Shown one piece after another: positions 13,416 to 26,533 of a DNA stretch of 64,000 nt; the first letter of the stretch is position 1; every line of letters starts with the position of its first letter. Source of the stretch: Mansonella perstans (lineage: Eukaryota; Nematoda; Chromadorea; Rhabditida; Onchocercidae); the NCBI GenBank assembly GCA_037074765.1, contig JBAMDO010000225.1:1-64000 (forward strand). Direction: 5' to 3'. The notes below the pieces were generated by a model. That model did not search any database, was not told where the DNA came from, and worked only from the letters and a program-made list of their open reading frames with translations. A program made the position numbers and the translations under genes.

Positions 13416-15374
13416 ATGAGTAATATGCAAAAGATGCTAAAAGTTACGTCACGTTTTACGGAAGGCATTTTATCAAATACCAAAAAACGTTTCAATTCAT
13501 CAGATTGTCCATTATTCCAAGGTAAAAAGCTCCGTGTCATAACACTGGATGTAAAAAATACTCTGATTTGGTAAGTGTAAAATATAGATCATTTGAAATC
13601 GGGAAAATATTCGATTTAATGAGTGATTCTGTTCTTTTTTTTTCCTTATACACACGCATATTAAACGTATTTTGGCGTTAGATAAGAAATTTTTATTCAC
13701 ATAACATTTCTGAGAAAGCATCATTGATAGTTATCAACAAAAACATTAAGCCTTTCTTTGCTATGAAATTAAATTATTATAAAAGATTGTAAATTAAGCT
13801 TCCCTAATCATAAAATAGAATTTCATGAAGCAATTAAATTTAAATTTGATCCTATTATAGCTTAAAACAATCAGCAGGACATACATATGCTGATTTTGCC
13901 AATCAAATTAATGTTCAATGCAATGCTGATGAATTAAATGAAGCATTTCGGCGACATTTTAAAAATTTATCGAAACGAAAATTATGTTATGGCTTCGGGA
14001 AAGATGGTGAAATGGCCTGGTGGATTGAGCTAGTAAAGAATTGCTTCGCAGATGTTATAGTTTTCAATCCTTATGCTATTCTTTTCTTTTTTTCTTTCAC
14101 GTGAATTTATTAATTATCTAGTAATTATAGGTTAATTGTAACATTTTTAGGAGTAAAAATATTCCCTAAAATTGCTTTGTTTTTTCTAATACATTATCTT
14201 GGAATGTCACTTGGAGATAGTTATGCCTATAGTTAATGATAGTTGACATGAACGAAACTTTATTTATACTATTATATCATGTTATTTTGTATATTTGTAA
14301 AAGAAAAAGCATCATTCTTGTCATTTCATTAGTTTTTTTTTTTTTTTTTTTTTTTTATCTTCTGGATTCTAGAGTAAACTCTAGAGTAAAGCTAATGCTG
14401 TTCATTAGATTTAATGTATGTCGTAAAATTTTGAACAAAAGTTTTACTTTTTTTTTTGCAGATTGGAAAGAAAAGTCCTGAGATAGATAAAGTGGCGCAT
14501 ATGCTTTTTGATTATTACGGTACCGTGGAACCATGGAGATTACTTGATAATCAGGTGTCAATTTAATCTTTTATTCGTAATATTTAAATCCAATTTTAAC
14601 TGGCAAAAAAGTTCATTTGATGAAAGGTAATAATAATTCTAGAATGCCTTATTGTTATCGCTGAATGACAGTGTTTTTGAGGATATCCTTTTGAAATAAG
14701 AACTACCCCAAATGGTCTATTAGAATGCTTGGCTGGAACAGAGCATTTTAACTACCGTCAGCACAAGCTTTTTTTTTAGGAAACTGCGTTGTAAGATCAT
14801 ATTCATCATGCCTGAAAAAATTTATTGCATCATGCAGGCCTAATATCAGAATTTTTTTCATTATTATGATATTGCTAGATTTCAGAATGGTGAAAGTTTC
14901 TTGTTAATTTCAAAATTATCATATTTAACGTGGAAATTTCAAAGTTAACGGTAGATTTATGAAATTGTGCAGGTAGTTACGCATATTTTTAGCAATTATT
15001 TGCAGGTTCACGATCATTTGAAGGAGTTACGAAGTCGAAAGATTCGATTAGGTGTAATATCAAATTTTGACAGACGTCTTAGAGATATTCTGGAAGCTTT
15101 TAAATTATCATCTTACTTTGAAATAATGCTTTTAAGCGGAGAAATAGGTGTAGAAAAGCCAAATAAGCAAATTTTCGAAAAAGCTGCGAAATATTTTCAA
15201 ATTAGTCAAATGGACGAAATGCTTCATATAGGTGATAACGAAGAGAAAGATTTTAATGGTGCGAAGAAGGCAGGTGCAAGGGCTGCTCTATTAAATCCTG
15301 ATGGAGTAGAAGCATGTAGCAATAAGAAATATATTCTTTCCTCTTTAAAAGATATGATTGATAGGTTAGAATAG
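13416..15374 (+). CDS. HDHD3-type haloacid dehalogenase-like protein
   Basis: Four exons: 13416-13570, 13861-14053, 14462-14554 and 15006-15374, giving 269 residues. The ATG lies three bases after TTTTTCAG, an SL-type acceptor. HAD motifs appear in order: motif I LDVKNTL (nucleophile Asp45), the cap region with AWWIELVKN, motif II ISNFD (Ser166), motif III with Lys198 in VEKPNK, and motif IV HIGDN...D (Asp224, Asp229). The closest family is HDHD3, which has the same layout and the same WxLLD to SNFDRRL block. Canonical HAD phosphatases have DxD in motif I; here, as in human HDHD3 (DVKDT), the +2 acid is Lys, so classical phosphatase activity is doubtful. The N-terminal 35 residues are basic and Ser/Thr-rich, possibly a mitochondrial presequence. 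Length matches the family (about 250). Confidence 0.92.
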
Positions 15375-15436
15375 CAGTCAATGACTACGTTGACGGTTTT
15401 ATTTCATTTTTCTCTGGACAAATACATGTGATCAAG

Positions 15437-15442
15437 AATAAA
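15437..15442 (+). terminator. Poly(A) signal of the HDHD3-type gene
   Basis: AATAAA 63 bases after the stop codon at 15374, at a normal distance for a nematode 3' UTR. Confidence 0.6.
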
Positions 15443-17914
15443 CTACTTTTTTAATTACTTCGTAAAGATTAACTGAGAAAATATCTCAGTTCTGAAATTT
15501 GCAGCTTTTTCTGCATTATTTCTTCACTAAGCTACTGTTGCCATTATTTCTGTTCACCAATTTTAATCTGATTCAGTCTGAATCTTTTCATAATTTTCGA
15601 GTATCTAACTATTGTATATTTCTCATTTTGTGTAAAATCCAGTAAAAATTTTAATTCAGTATGGATTAGACTAAAAATTTTTCGGAATAAAATACAATAG
15701 AAATTCAAAATTAAATATTACTATAGCTATTTGTTGACTTACCAAAAATAAGCTGAATAAAGTTATTTGAAATAAATAGCAAGAAACTGAACATGAACAA
15801 GAAGTAATCATCGGTGGTGACAATAAATGAGCTAATATCACACAAGAGTTGATAAATTTTTTAATAATAATATAATCGTTGTTTTTTTTTTTTTTTTTTT
15901 ATTCGTTTTTATTTAAAACATCGATGAAAAAAGAACATTATCAAAAATACGATGGAAAACGATTTGAACATCCTACCAGTTAAACAATCGTTCAAAACGG
16001 CAAAAAGTTTGCATGAATCATTCAATTGATATTCAAGTGATATTTAAGTAATTATGAAATGATAGTATTGAAGAATTTTTTGAATTATTTGAAATGCCAT
16101 TTAATTGCAGTAATAGTAAGGTTAATTGTAAAATGCATTTGGTAATAATGATTCTTTAAAGTAGTAAACAATACTCGAAATAACAAATATTACCTCAAAC
16201 AATAATACTTTAATTTAAATTCTTATATATTATCGGTTTCTTACTGAAAAATTTCCAGAATTTTTTTTTGATAGAAAAATTTGAATATTTTCAATGACAA
16301 CAGTTGGAGGTTAATTTTGAAGAACTAATCAAATCGTATCCTTCATTTCGTCGCATTTTCGCATTATTTGTAACAAATAATAACCATAAATCTGTGAATG
16401 TGAGAGAAAAATTGAGTACAAAATGAAGGAGCATTAAGAATTAGACGGACGGAACGGAACGGAAAGAAACGGAATGATAAAGTGAAGGGAAAGTGAACGA
16501 ACGATCAGTGTACTATTATTTTTGCTCCTTGAAAAAAATGTCATTCCTTTCAGTATCATTAAAAATTGAAATTTGTCTTTGGCTTGGGAAAATCTTGGCA
16601 TGGGAACTGTTCGTTCGTTAACTGTTCCTTTTCTGCCATACGTTTTTCCTTTCATCAATCCGTTTGTCCAACTTTTTCAATGATTGAATGGAAAGTTTTA
16701 TCATATCGTCTGTCCGCACATTTTCAATAGCGAAATGATTTGAAATGACTGCAGAGTTGACAAATTATTTCATCTGTAACAAAAACATTCCAAATAAAAT
16801 GAAAAAAAAAAAGAAGTGAAAAATTGTGATATGAATTTCATTTCACTTCAATCATATTTACTTATACCATTTTACTATAATGTTTAAAGCATACGAATTA
16901 ATCAAACATGAAGAAACGAACAAAAAAAAAAAGGATTAAAATTTAATTTAATTTTATCAGTTAGTTAAATAATTTGAATTTTTTGACATCCAAGTACATA
17001 GCAATGATAAAAATCATTTTGTAGCACACATTACGATGTTTTTTAAGTTTAGCTTGCTTTGCATAGTCGCATTACATATGCAATATTTGTAGTTACCTAT
17101 CTTTATCTTTTATTTTTTTCATAGGCATGGAAAAAGAGGTGCAGAGGCAGTTTATGCATCTAACAATCAAGCCTCAGATAAGCTAACTTTTCGTTTTATC
17201 CATTTCAACTATTTCCCATAAATCGTACAATCAATAAGGCTAAAAATTATATTATTGAAATGTTTACTGCAAATTAATTCATCTAATATTTAATTAATAA
17301 ATCTAATTTTCTGAGTATAACATAAAGTGAAATAATTCCTTTATGGAATACATAAGTTTATGGAATATTTCTTATCAATGTTTATCAAATTTTAATCAAT
17401 TTTCGGTTTGCTTTTTTTTTTTCGTTGTAATATAAACATATAACAGTAAGATTTAATCTTACAATCGTTTGCTGTATAGAAAAAAGCAAAAATTAGAAAG
17501 AAAAAAATGAAGCGTTTTGCATTTTAAAATCAAATTTTGTTTTGTAATCCGTGCAATACCGGAATAGACAAATCAGTATTTCAGCCGGATCCGTTTAATG
17601 TAAAAGTCAATACACACAGTAAGTTTAAGTATTTGCTTGTCACTGTAGTAAACGTACGCAGCTTTCAACTGAGATTTGCGTTTTTCGTAACGCACATGAA
17701 CAAATCAATGTTACTACGGTCTGTATCATTGCAGTCTTCTGGATGTATTCAACAAATTGTTATTTATTGGAGTTTGCATATCGGGAAATACTTAATGACA
17801 GGATTTGGGGATTTCTTAGAATGTAGATTTTAAATAACAGATTACTTGGCTAAAATGTAAATTTTTGTAAAATTTACATGTAAATTGCAATATTTTCATG
17901 TTGTAATTTTAGAT
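15443..17914. other. Intergenic DNA between the HDHD3-type gene and stt-3
   Basis: No gene is supported. There is a small GGAAC/GGACG-rich patch at 16442-16475 and T or A runs near 15882 and 16800. The stretch 17530-17830 is less AT-rich than its surroundings and open in one plus frame, but it has no ATG and no splice support, so it is more likely promoter/outron sequence of stt-3. Confidence 0.5.
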
Positions 17915-20900
17915 ATGGCCGATTCAAAGAAAATTTCAACCGATTCAACTGGAAATAGCAAAGTTTTGACATCGAATTCATTAGGTATTACAAGTTTGTT
18001 AACATTTGTCATCCTCGTATTAGCATGGATTGTTGGTTTTGCTTCAAGATTATTTGCTGTTATACGATTTGAATCTATCATCCATGAATTCGATCCATGG
18101 TTCGTTCTTATTTATCCATCTTTAATCTTTTTTTTTTTTTTTCCTTTTTTGTTAATTTAAATGATATATTTAATTGAAAGTTTTTTTATTTATTTAAATA
18201 ATATTTAGAAAAAACATTATCGCATGTTATAATTTAAACGATGCTTTAATAAGACATGTTTTAATTCTTTTAACATTTCGGTGGCTTTTGGATATCAGGA
18301 ATTGATAGAGAGGATTATGATATTGCAAGTTGTGAGAGCAGTGTACTTTATGTTATAATTTTTTGTTGAATATCAGGTTTAACTATCGATCAACGCATTA
18401 TATGGTCGGACATGGTTTTTATAATTTCTTAAACTGGTTCGATGAACGTGCTTGGTATCCTCTTGGACGAATTGTTGGAGGGACAGTAAGTCATAACTCT
18501 TTTTTCTGAAAAACAAGCAAATATTTTCAATGCTTATCTGAATATTCGTTTCATAGCTATGTTTCATAGATTATTACTTCATTTAATAACGTCTTTCCTT
18601 TTACTTTCCCGTTTACAAGCAAACATTCGCTATTCTTGGATCATTCATCTTGGTTATATATTCTATCCATACAGCTACCACTGAATAGAGATTAATAGAC
18701 AGAAATATCTAATACAAGAAAGTATCTATAGATATGTTTAGAATGCTATGTCAACGTATATATATATATTTCAATCAAATTGGATATAATTCATATAATT
18801 GAGTGTTAGTATAATTTATGTCAATATAGTTAATAATAGTATTTCTGTTTTTTAATTTCTTTTCAGCTGTTATAATTAATCATTATTCCATCGAAAGTTC
18901 TCATCATGTTGAGAAATAATATTCTGTTATCTTCTCAATTAAATTCTTCGCTTTTTTCTTTTGTTTTTTTTTGTTTTTGCGGAAGTAATAATGATGTTAT
19001 TAACATAGGTTTATCCTGGACTCATGGTAACTTCAGGAACAATACATTACATTTTATCAGCTTTAAATATTTCTGTACATATCAGAGATGTTTGTGTTTT
19101 TCTTGCTCCAACATTCAGGTATGGTTTATTTATTTTCTCCACTCGAAAGTAATTTTGATATATTAAATTCAGTGTATTTCTAGTTTTTTTTTTGATTCAA
19201 ATTTATGCATTTTACTTTTAGTATATTTTAGAAAAAATTTTGGCGATATAAATTAACTGTATTGTATAACAGATCACTTGCTGCTTTAAATTTTTGAATC
19301 AAATTTTCGCTTTTTTCTATCTTTTAAGAGAGCAAGTAGCTGTCTTGGAGATAAGGAATTATACTTTTATGATCAAATTATTTTCAGTGGTCTTACTGCA
19401 ATAGCTACATATTTTTTAACGAAAGAACTTTGGTCACCGGGTGCTGGTCTGTTTGCAGCTTGCTTTATCGCTATTTCACCTGGTTATACTAGCCGATCAG
19501 TCGCCGGCTCCTACGATAATGAAGGAATTGCAATTTTTGCATTGCAGGTTTACATATGTTATTTGCACATGTATTCCGAAGTTCAAATTAAATTTTCTAA
19601 AATTTTCACACTGTAAAAATTTTGGTCTTTCAAATCGTCATCATTCTTCTTGGCATAAAGTTAAATTTATGTATTTTCAAAATATAGAAATTTAAAGTGA
19701 CAAGTTCAATACTCCATATGAAATATTGTCATGCCTTTTTTCTTGTTTCAGTTCACATATTTCTTATGGGTTCGTTCTGTGAAAACTGGTTCCGTGTTTT
19801 GGGCAACATTAACTTCGTTATCATATTTCTATATGGTATCTGCTTGGGGAGGTTATGTGTTCATCATAAATTTAATTCCACTGCATGTTTTTATACTTAT
19901 ATTAATTGGTCGATATTGTTCTAAACTTTATATTGGTAAGATTTTGGTTTGAAATTTGTAGTTAAAGTTATTTTCGTTCAAGTTTGAAGGATTTTAACCC
20001 TTTTTATAGCTTCTTTTAAATTTGCTCTAAGTCTTCAGCACATCACTTTTTATTGCATTATCTTTGATTTCATTCTAATAATTAAAATAGTTCATGTCTT
20101 CTCCGAAGAGATCATGTTTTTTCTGCTCAGTTTTTATCGTAATAGCTTGCTTGGAACTTTCCATGCTTTGGGGAGATTTTAATTTAATTCTGCAGTTTTC
20201 TTCTTTTCAGCATATACGACTTTCTATGTCCTGGGACAAATAATGGCAATGCAGATACCATTTGTTGGCTTTCAACCCATGAAAACTTCCGAACATATGG
20301 CTGCTGCTGGTGTTTTTGGTTTGTTACAAGTCAGTAGATTTCTCTTGCAATTAGACTGCTAGTTAAATTTGAATGGGATTTATTGGATTTCCGAATGATA
20401 TTTGAACCAGTAGGAGACTGTTCTATTTTTTATAGGTTATTGCTGCGTTAAAATACATGCAACATCGAGTTTCAAGGAAGGAATTTATGACTTTATTTTT
20501 TGGTGGAATTTCATTGGTACTTGTATTAGGAATTTCCGCGATTGTTCTCTTAACATATGCTGGTATGATTTTAAGCCTAGATTTATGAAGTTCCTTTTCA
20601 GTTAAACCTGTATTTTGAAAGAGCTAGTTCACCTTTTCAAGGTGCTTCGCTCATGAATTCTGAAAATATTCATTTATTAAAATGAAATACGTGTTTGTAG
20701 GCTACATCGCACCATGGTCGGGACGTTTTTATTCACTTTGGGATACTGGTTATGCGAAAATTCATATACCAATTATTGCATCTGTTTCGGAACATCAGCC
20801 CACTACTTGGGTTTCATTCTTCTTCGATCTGCACATCACAGCTGCCGTGTTTCCAGTCGGTTTATGGTACTGCGTTAAAAATGTTAATGATGAGCGAGTT

Positions 20901-23900
20901 TTCGGTAAGTTAATTTGATATTTTTTGCAATTTCTAGTAATGTTGAATATAGCTTTCTGCGATGAAAGAGTTTCAGTTTTTTCGCATTTCAACTTATGGG
21001 TATTCTTATATCTGTGGAGCTGTAAACTTCTAGAATGTAACCAGTATAAAGAGTTGTAACAGTACTTGATTATTTTCTTGTTTTTGGCAAATAATTGTGA
21101 AGATATACTTTTCAGTGATACTATACGCAGTAACGGCTGTTTACTTTGCTGGTGTAATGGTTCGTTTGATGCTTACGCTTACTCCAGTTGTCTGCATACT
21201 TTCTGGAATAGCTTTCTCTTACACATATGAAAGGTATTTGATCGATGAGGGTGATCAATCAAAAAGGTTTGTTTTCGCTGGTTTATCATTGTTTTCCTAT
21301 GTTTGCTGATTTTTGCTGCATGTATTACGATAATGTTCTATTGGATATAAGACTCTAGAACAAAGCTTAGAATGCTTACGACAGGAAAAGTAGCTGTACA
21401 GTTTCAAATTATGCAGTTCTTTTTTTTGAAAATTATAGTTATACAAGTCAGTGTTGCATTTAATCTGTTTTATTTTTATCTAGAATGCCTTACTGGTCAT
21501 TTATTAGTATGCAGTAGTGAGTTATTTCCAGGGTATATTGAGATGAGAAATAGCATTATCACTGTCTGATAATGCTGTCTCTTCATGAATGCTTGTTCAC
21601 TTTAATGATGGATATAGTCGTAACAAGTGGTTAGCAAATAATGAGTGATAAGATAGAAGACCGTTTCAGTGCTAACAATGAAGAAGAAAACAAGCAATTA
21701 TACGATAAAGTTGGAAAAGGTCGGAAAAGTGGCTCGTGGACGAATCAAGCTCCACCGGAGAGCAGTGAGGCATCGATTGGAATGAATGCCCGATCTATCG
21801 TTTCAGTAGTACTTGTTCTGATGTTGCTAATGTTCGTCGTGCATTGTACATATGTTACGAGCAATGCTTATTCTCATCCATCTGTTGTATTGCAATCACA
21901 TAATTCTAAAGGGTAAGACTATTGGTTTGTGAAACATCGCTATCAGTAAGATATTCAAGTGTTTGATGATGGGTGGTGAAACTATGTGATTTTGATCAAA
22001 AAATCTGTTTTAAAGATGAGATAACACTTTAAGCTTTTTTTTTTGCTTTTCATTTGTCTCGAATTATTTTTGAATAATTTATCATTTACAACATCACAAG
22101 AAAAAGGAAACAATGTTTTGTAGGGGTCGCGAAATAATGGATGATTTTCGTGAGGCTTATTACTGGTTGCGAAAAAATACGGAAGAAAATGCTCGTGTGA
22201 TGAGTTGGTGGGATTATGGATATCAAATAGCCGGCATGGCGAACCGTACCACCTTGGTAGACAACAATACATGGAATAACTCGCACATAGCTCTAGTAAC
22301 TGGCTACTGCTTTATCTTCTCTCTCTATAGTATCTATGTTGATGAGTAAAGCTTGCAGCGGAAAGACCATAACTGAAAAGTCAAATTTCATTTAAGTCAA
22401 TTGAAAATTTTATAGTCAATCGAAATTTTATTGAAATTTTAATGACAATTTTTGTATTGCCTTTATCAGATGGCATTCTTGTTGTTTTAACAAATTTGCA
22501 TTCTGTTGTATCTTAAATGGAATTTCGGTTTACAGTGGCAATTGATATTATTTTTTAGTTTTATCTTACTTTCAGAGAAGTCATTGCAAATTAGGATGAT
22601 CATTTTTTTAGGTTGGAAAAGCGATGGCATCGAATGAGTCAGCAGCGTATGAAATTATGCAGGCACTGGATGTTGACTATGTTTTGGTTATTTTTGGTGG
22701 CGTTATTGGTTATTCGGGTCAGTTCTCATTCATTAAATTTGATATTTTATACTTTAATATTTTACTTGTAGGTTTGGGCTTCTCGCTATTATAATCTCTG
22801 TATTTAAATTGGGAAGGAAAAAGATTCTTGGAAAAATATTTCATTTTATGGTTTTTTTGTAAGAATTTTGGGCTAAAATCTGTTTGCGTGATTTTGTTTG
22901 AAATAGAAAGGAAATTTATATAATATGAAATACTTTTCCAAGAATCTTTTCATTCAAAATGTTTTTATAAAAAAAAAACCTGCTTAAAAAACTAGGTTCT
23001 GACGCAAAATTCAAATCTTTTAGGCGACGATATTAATAAATTTCTATGGATGGTGCGAATAGCTGAAGGCGAACATCCAAAAGAAATACATGAAGCAAAT
23101 TATTTCACCGAATCAGGCGATTACAGCGTTGGAGCACAAGCTTCCGAAACAATGCTCAGTTCTGTAATGTACAAAATAAGTTATTATCGTTTCGGAGATA
23201 TTGAGGTAAATGTTTTGAGAGTTTCCGAAGATCAAACCAGGATGTTTTATCAGGGTGTGAGTGCAGTAAGTGAAACATGATTCCTCAATTCTTCAATAAT
23301 TAAGGAATCACAGTCAAGTTCTTTAGTTATAGCCAACTATTCCAATGCATCGATAAGTCTATTCGGCACTGTTCAGTGGCGGAAAAGTGCTGTTTGATGT
23401 TTTGAAAAATTAATTATTTTGAAAGTAAGGTCTCAATTTTTTTTCTGAAATTTGAACGAGATGATTCTTTAGATGGGTTATCGACAACCGCCAGGTTTTG
23501 ATCGAACTCGTGGATATGTAATTGGTAGAAGAAATGTTGTATTGGAACATTTGGAAGAAGCTTACACATCACAAAACTGGCTTGTGAGGATTTACAAAGT
23601 ACTGAAGCCGAAAAACAGACCAGTGATTCCAAAAAAGAATAGGAGGAAACAATCACCATCACATTCTTATTCAAAAAAAGTACGGTTATTTACTTGTATT
23701 TTCAAATTAAATATAAAGTGATTAAATTCCTCCAGTTCCTTATCTGACCATTCATTGGTAGACAGAGCGATATTTGTATGTGAATTCTACTCATTTGCAA
23801 GTGTTTCTTACATCATTTGCAGTAGATTCTTTCATTTTGGGAAAAATTTGGATAGAAGATGAAGGTTCATATCTGTTTCGAGTTTTTTTGTCGTTATAAT

Positions 23901-24099
23901 TTTCAACCTTCACTTGCTTTGTTATGGCACTTCAGCGCTTTTAATTTGTTGGAAAATCACTATAGCGAATTTTATTCTTGCTAAATTTGTAAGATTTTAA
24001 CATATGTATATTGACAATTTTCAGGATAAGTCAAAGAAAGGTATTGTGCAAGGAAAACCAGTGGTAGTGAAAGGACATCGGCCACCGAAACGTACTTGA
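17915..24099 (+). CDS. stt-3: Oligosaccharyltransferase catalytic subunit, STT3B type
   Basis: Fifteen exons, all phases consistent: 17915-18099, 18377-18485, 19009-19118, 19388-19547, 19752-19935, 20211-20329, 20436-20562, 20701-20904, 21116-21266, 21670-21912, 22124-22295, 22612-22717, 23024-23205, 23473-23679, 24025-24099; 777 residues. It transfers the lipid-linked glycan to Asn of NxS/T in the ER lumen. Visible hallmarks are HEFDPWFNYR in the first lumenal loop (metal-binding Asp), [10 protein letters not shown], the SVSEHQPT loop, and the WWDYG motif at residues 559-563 (22206-22220), followed by NNTWNNS. About 11-13 membrane spans precede the lumenal domain. The run from VTSNAYS through [12 protein letters not shown] and RIAEGEHPK matches the STT3B branch rather than STT3A, as does the basic C-terminal extension. 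The ATG follows TTTTAG by two bases, suggesting SL trans-splicing. No active-site residue is missing. Confidence 0.96.
22819..22950. repeat. Fold-back inverted repeat in an stt-3 intron
   Basis: The arm starting AAAAGATTCTTGGAAAA (22819-22848) is matched in reverse complement at 22922-22950 over about 29 bases with two or three mismatches, separated by a loop of about 73 bases. It lies in the intron 22718-23023. Confidence 0.7.
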
Positions 24100-24388
24100 A
24101 ACCTTCGCAATTTTCTAGGTTATGTAAATGAATTTATTGTTAACCGGCATTGATGGGATGTTCCTTTATATTTTGTTTAGGTGATTTTAGGAACTAGGTA
24201 TTCGCAAGAATAATGGGAAAAACTGAAAGATACATACTTTCAATCAAGATGATATTTTTTTTTTAGAAAACTTATCGATTAAGGTTGGTGAGTTCTTGTC
24301 ACATTTTCCGAAATATAAAAAAAATAAGTTCATATGTCTTTTTTTTCGACAGTTTTGTTAGTGATTTAATGATATACTTTCTGTTGTA

Positions 24389-24818
24389 TCAACTAGTCTT
24401 TTTTTTATTCACACTTTGTTTCACTGTCTTCAGTTCAAGAGCTGATTTGGAAATATTTTTTTTGATTGGCAAAGAAACTTGAATTAATTTAAAACAAAAG
24501 TTTATATTTTCTTGCGTCTGCAATAATTTATTGATTTGAATTTCTTTAAAATCATTGACTTACGTTTTTCTCTTGGATTTTCATATTTCTGTCCTTTGTT
24601 TTCTTTTGTTTTTTCATAATTGCTTTATATACAGTTTTGAACTTTTTAGTATTTCTGAAAATAGGAGGAGGTAATTTTTTTGTGAACTGCGTTTTCTTAG
24701 GGAAGATAGAAGCTGTTCCCAAAGAAGAAGGAGAAAGTTGTTCATTAGGTATTGCTTTATTTCTGGCAGCATGCAGTTTGTTTGCAAATTTAATATCGCA
24801 ATGTGATTTTAAAGGCAT
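24389..24818 (-). CDS. Lysine-rich small protein, unrecognised
   Basis: Two exons are supported, 24564-24818 and 24389-24517, joined by a 46-base intron with a strong donor (AAC|GTAAGTC) and acceptor (TTATTGCAG). The frame stays open for 127 residues and ends at TGA 24389-24391. An acceptor TTAATTTAG at 24838 lies 19 bases before the ATG, so the start may be SL trans-spliced; upstream exons are also possible because the frame is open back to that acceptor. The product is very basic (KKLPPPIF, MKKQKKTKDR, SVNKKKTS) with no membrane span or signal peptide, suggesting a nucleic-acid- or chromatin-associated role by composition only. It overlaps the 3' flank of stt-3 tail-to-tail. I cannot assign a family. 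Confidence 0.5.
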
Positions 24819-25203
24819 TGCAGAATCTTTTCTGTTCCTAAATTAAAAAAGTTTTTTATTAAAAAGTTGAGTGCAAACTTCATTATTAGAAAATTGGGTG
24901 GACTTTAAATGTGACGTGAGTAAAACATTTTCGTCAATTATGTTTGTTCATAGTTTCGAATCATTCCAGTTTAATTTTAGAGAAGTTAATGATTACGACT
25001 TTTGCTCTATTAAATTAGTTAGAAAGTGCGAAATAGCAGATACATATTGATCATTTTATTAGAATGAGCATTGATATTTATTAATGTTGATCGTTTTTGG
25101 TTTGTCTACGCGGTTTGTCTACAGTCTACTGGGTTATTTTGTTTTCCGGTTTTTCTTCTAGATAATTTCTAAACGTGTCGGTTAATTAAATAATAGCATG
25201 TTC

Positions 25204-25404
25204 TCTCTAATTATGCAATGGATCTCCAGATGGAGTTCTAAGTTTAAATCTTCGTCCATGTTTAATGGCAATTGGAAATGAAAACTGCTTAATTCCGCAA
25301 ATTTTTTTACTTACTGGTAGTTTCATTAATTTTTTTTCTTTTGACTTCTTTCTTCTTATGCGTGGATATTTTTCTTCGTCTTCAAGCAATTTTGTCGTTT
25401 TTTC
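25204..25404 (-). other. Open Lys/Arg-rich frame, possible exon or decayed gene
   Basis: A minus-strand frame of about 66 codons ends at TAG 25204-25206 and reads like protein (EDEEKYPRIRRKKSKEKK, then FSFPIAIKHGRRFKLRTP). Its only in-frame ATG is late (in KKLMKLP), and a strong donor GTAAGT follows that point. An ATG with a short open stretch (MSRTTKKDLT) and its own donor lies just upstream near 25450 in another frame. I could not join these pieces or link them in phase to the gene at 24389-24818. The C-terminal part recalls the borealin tail only very loosely. It may be the 3' exon of a frameshifted gene, an exon in a model I failed to resolve, or a relic. Confidence 0.3.
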
Positions 25405-26533
25405 AAATTCTTACCGTTAAGTCTTTTTTTGTTGTTCGGGACATTTTTTTTTTATCGAAAATTCTATGCCAGTATGGTTATTGTTGCTGGGAGCATTCCT
25501 CTCATTTGTATATCATATCACTTTTTTTCCTAAAAATTTAATGATTGTCAGAGTAAAATTTATTTATTGCAGATTATTTCGTCTTTTCAGTAAATATTTA
25601 TTTGTTACTGATTATTTCATCTCTTCAGTAAATATATCTTGTAGTCATTGCTAACATCAAAATCAGCTTATCAGGTTATCCAGTACAGATTTTCCGATGG
25701 TGACTGCACCGAACGCCAATAACGGTTTTATAGAGGAGGTTGCCAGATATCACGTTTAACACAATTTTGATAAACTGATATATTAGTCTGATAGAATTGT
25801 GGTTAGTCCGACTCTTAGCAGGCTCACAGTTCTTGTGAACTTTCAGGGTCATTTTTATTCCAGCATTCATTGCTTATCCATAATCAGTGCAATGTAGTAA
25901 AAAATTTGATATCCATCAACTGATATAAAGAATGAATTCAAAAAAAAAAACAAACAAAAATTAATCGATCAACTGAGTAAAGGAAACATGCAGTGGTTAG
26001 TAACGAGTTTTCCCTAAGACATTTGCAATTTTACATTATATTAATTGATTGAGCTTTCTTACCAGTGTTATCAATACTGAAATTTTGTCAAAATATTCAA
26101 ACATCCTAGCTAATATTGCTAGTAATTTACTTATTATTTTCGATTTTACAATTACAGTGTGATAGAGTGACATAACTTTCACAAAATTCTATTTTTTTTG
26201 GAATAACTAGTTATTATTTTCATCTTTCTTATTTCAAAACTATTTCCATTTTTTCTAATGAACCGAATGTCGAATTTCAAATCACTGAAGCTGATATTAG
26301 CTCTGTATTGCACTTCAACTTTTGTATATGAAATTCTAAACATGTTAGCTGGAGTATTGAAATATTATATCGAAGCTTTGGAGTAAATTTGAAAATTTTC
26401 CAATTTTTTTTCTAGATGTCTAGGCTAAAAAACATTTGTGCAAATAAATGTGCTTTACTATGATGCTTAGATTTTTCATTGTCCTACTCTATTTATGATT
26501 TGATGACAGTTTAACTATTTAATATACAAATCG
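25405..26533. other. Intergenic DNA upstream of coq-10
   Basis: Apart from the short MSRTTKKDLT frame near 25450 (minus), no coding signal. It should hold the promoter of coq-10. Confidence 0.4.

Noticed and set aside
17537..17833. Open plus-strand stretch of about 98 codons upstream of stt-3
   Set aside because: Begins with TTG, not ATG, has no acceptor or donor in phase and no recognisable block; likely promoter or outron.
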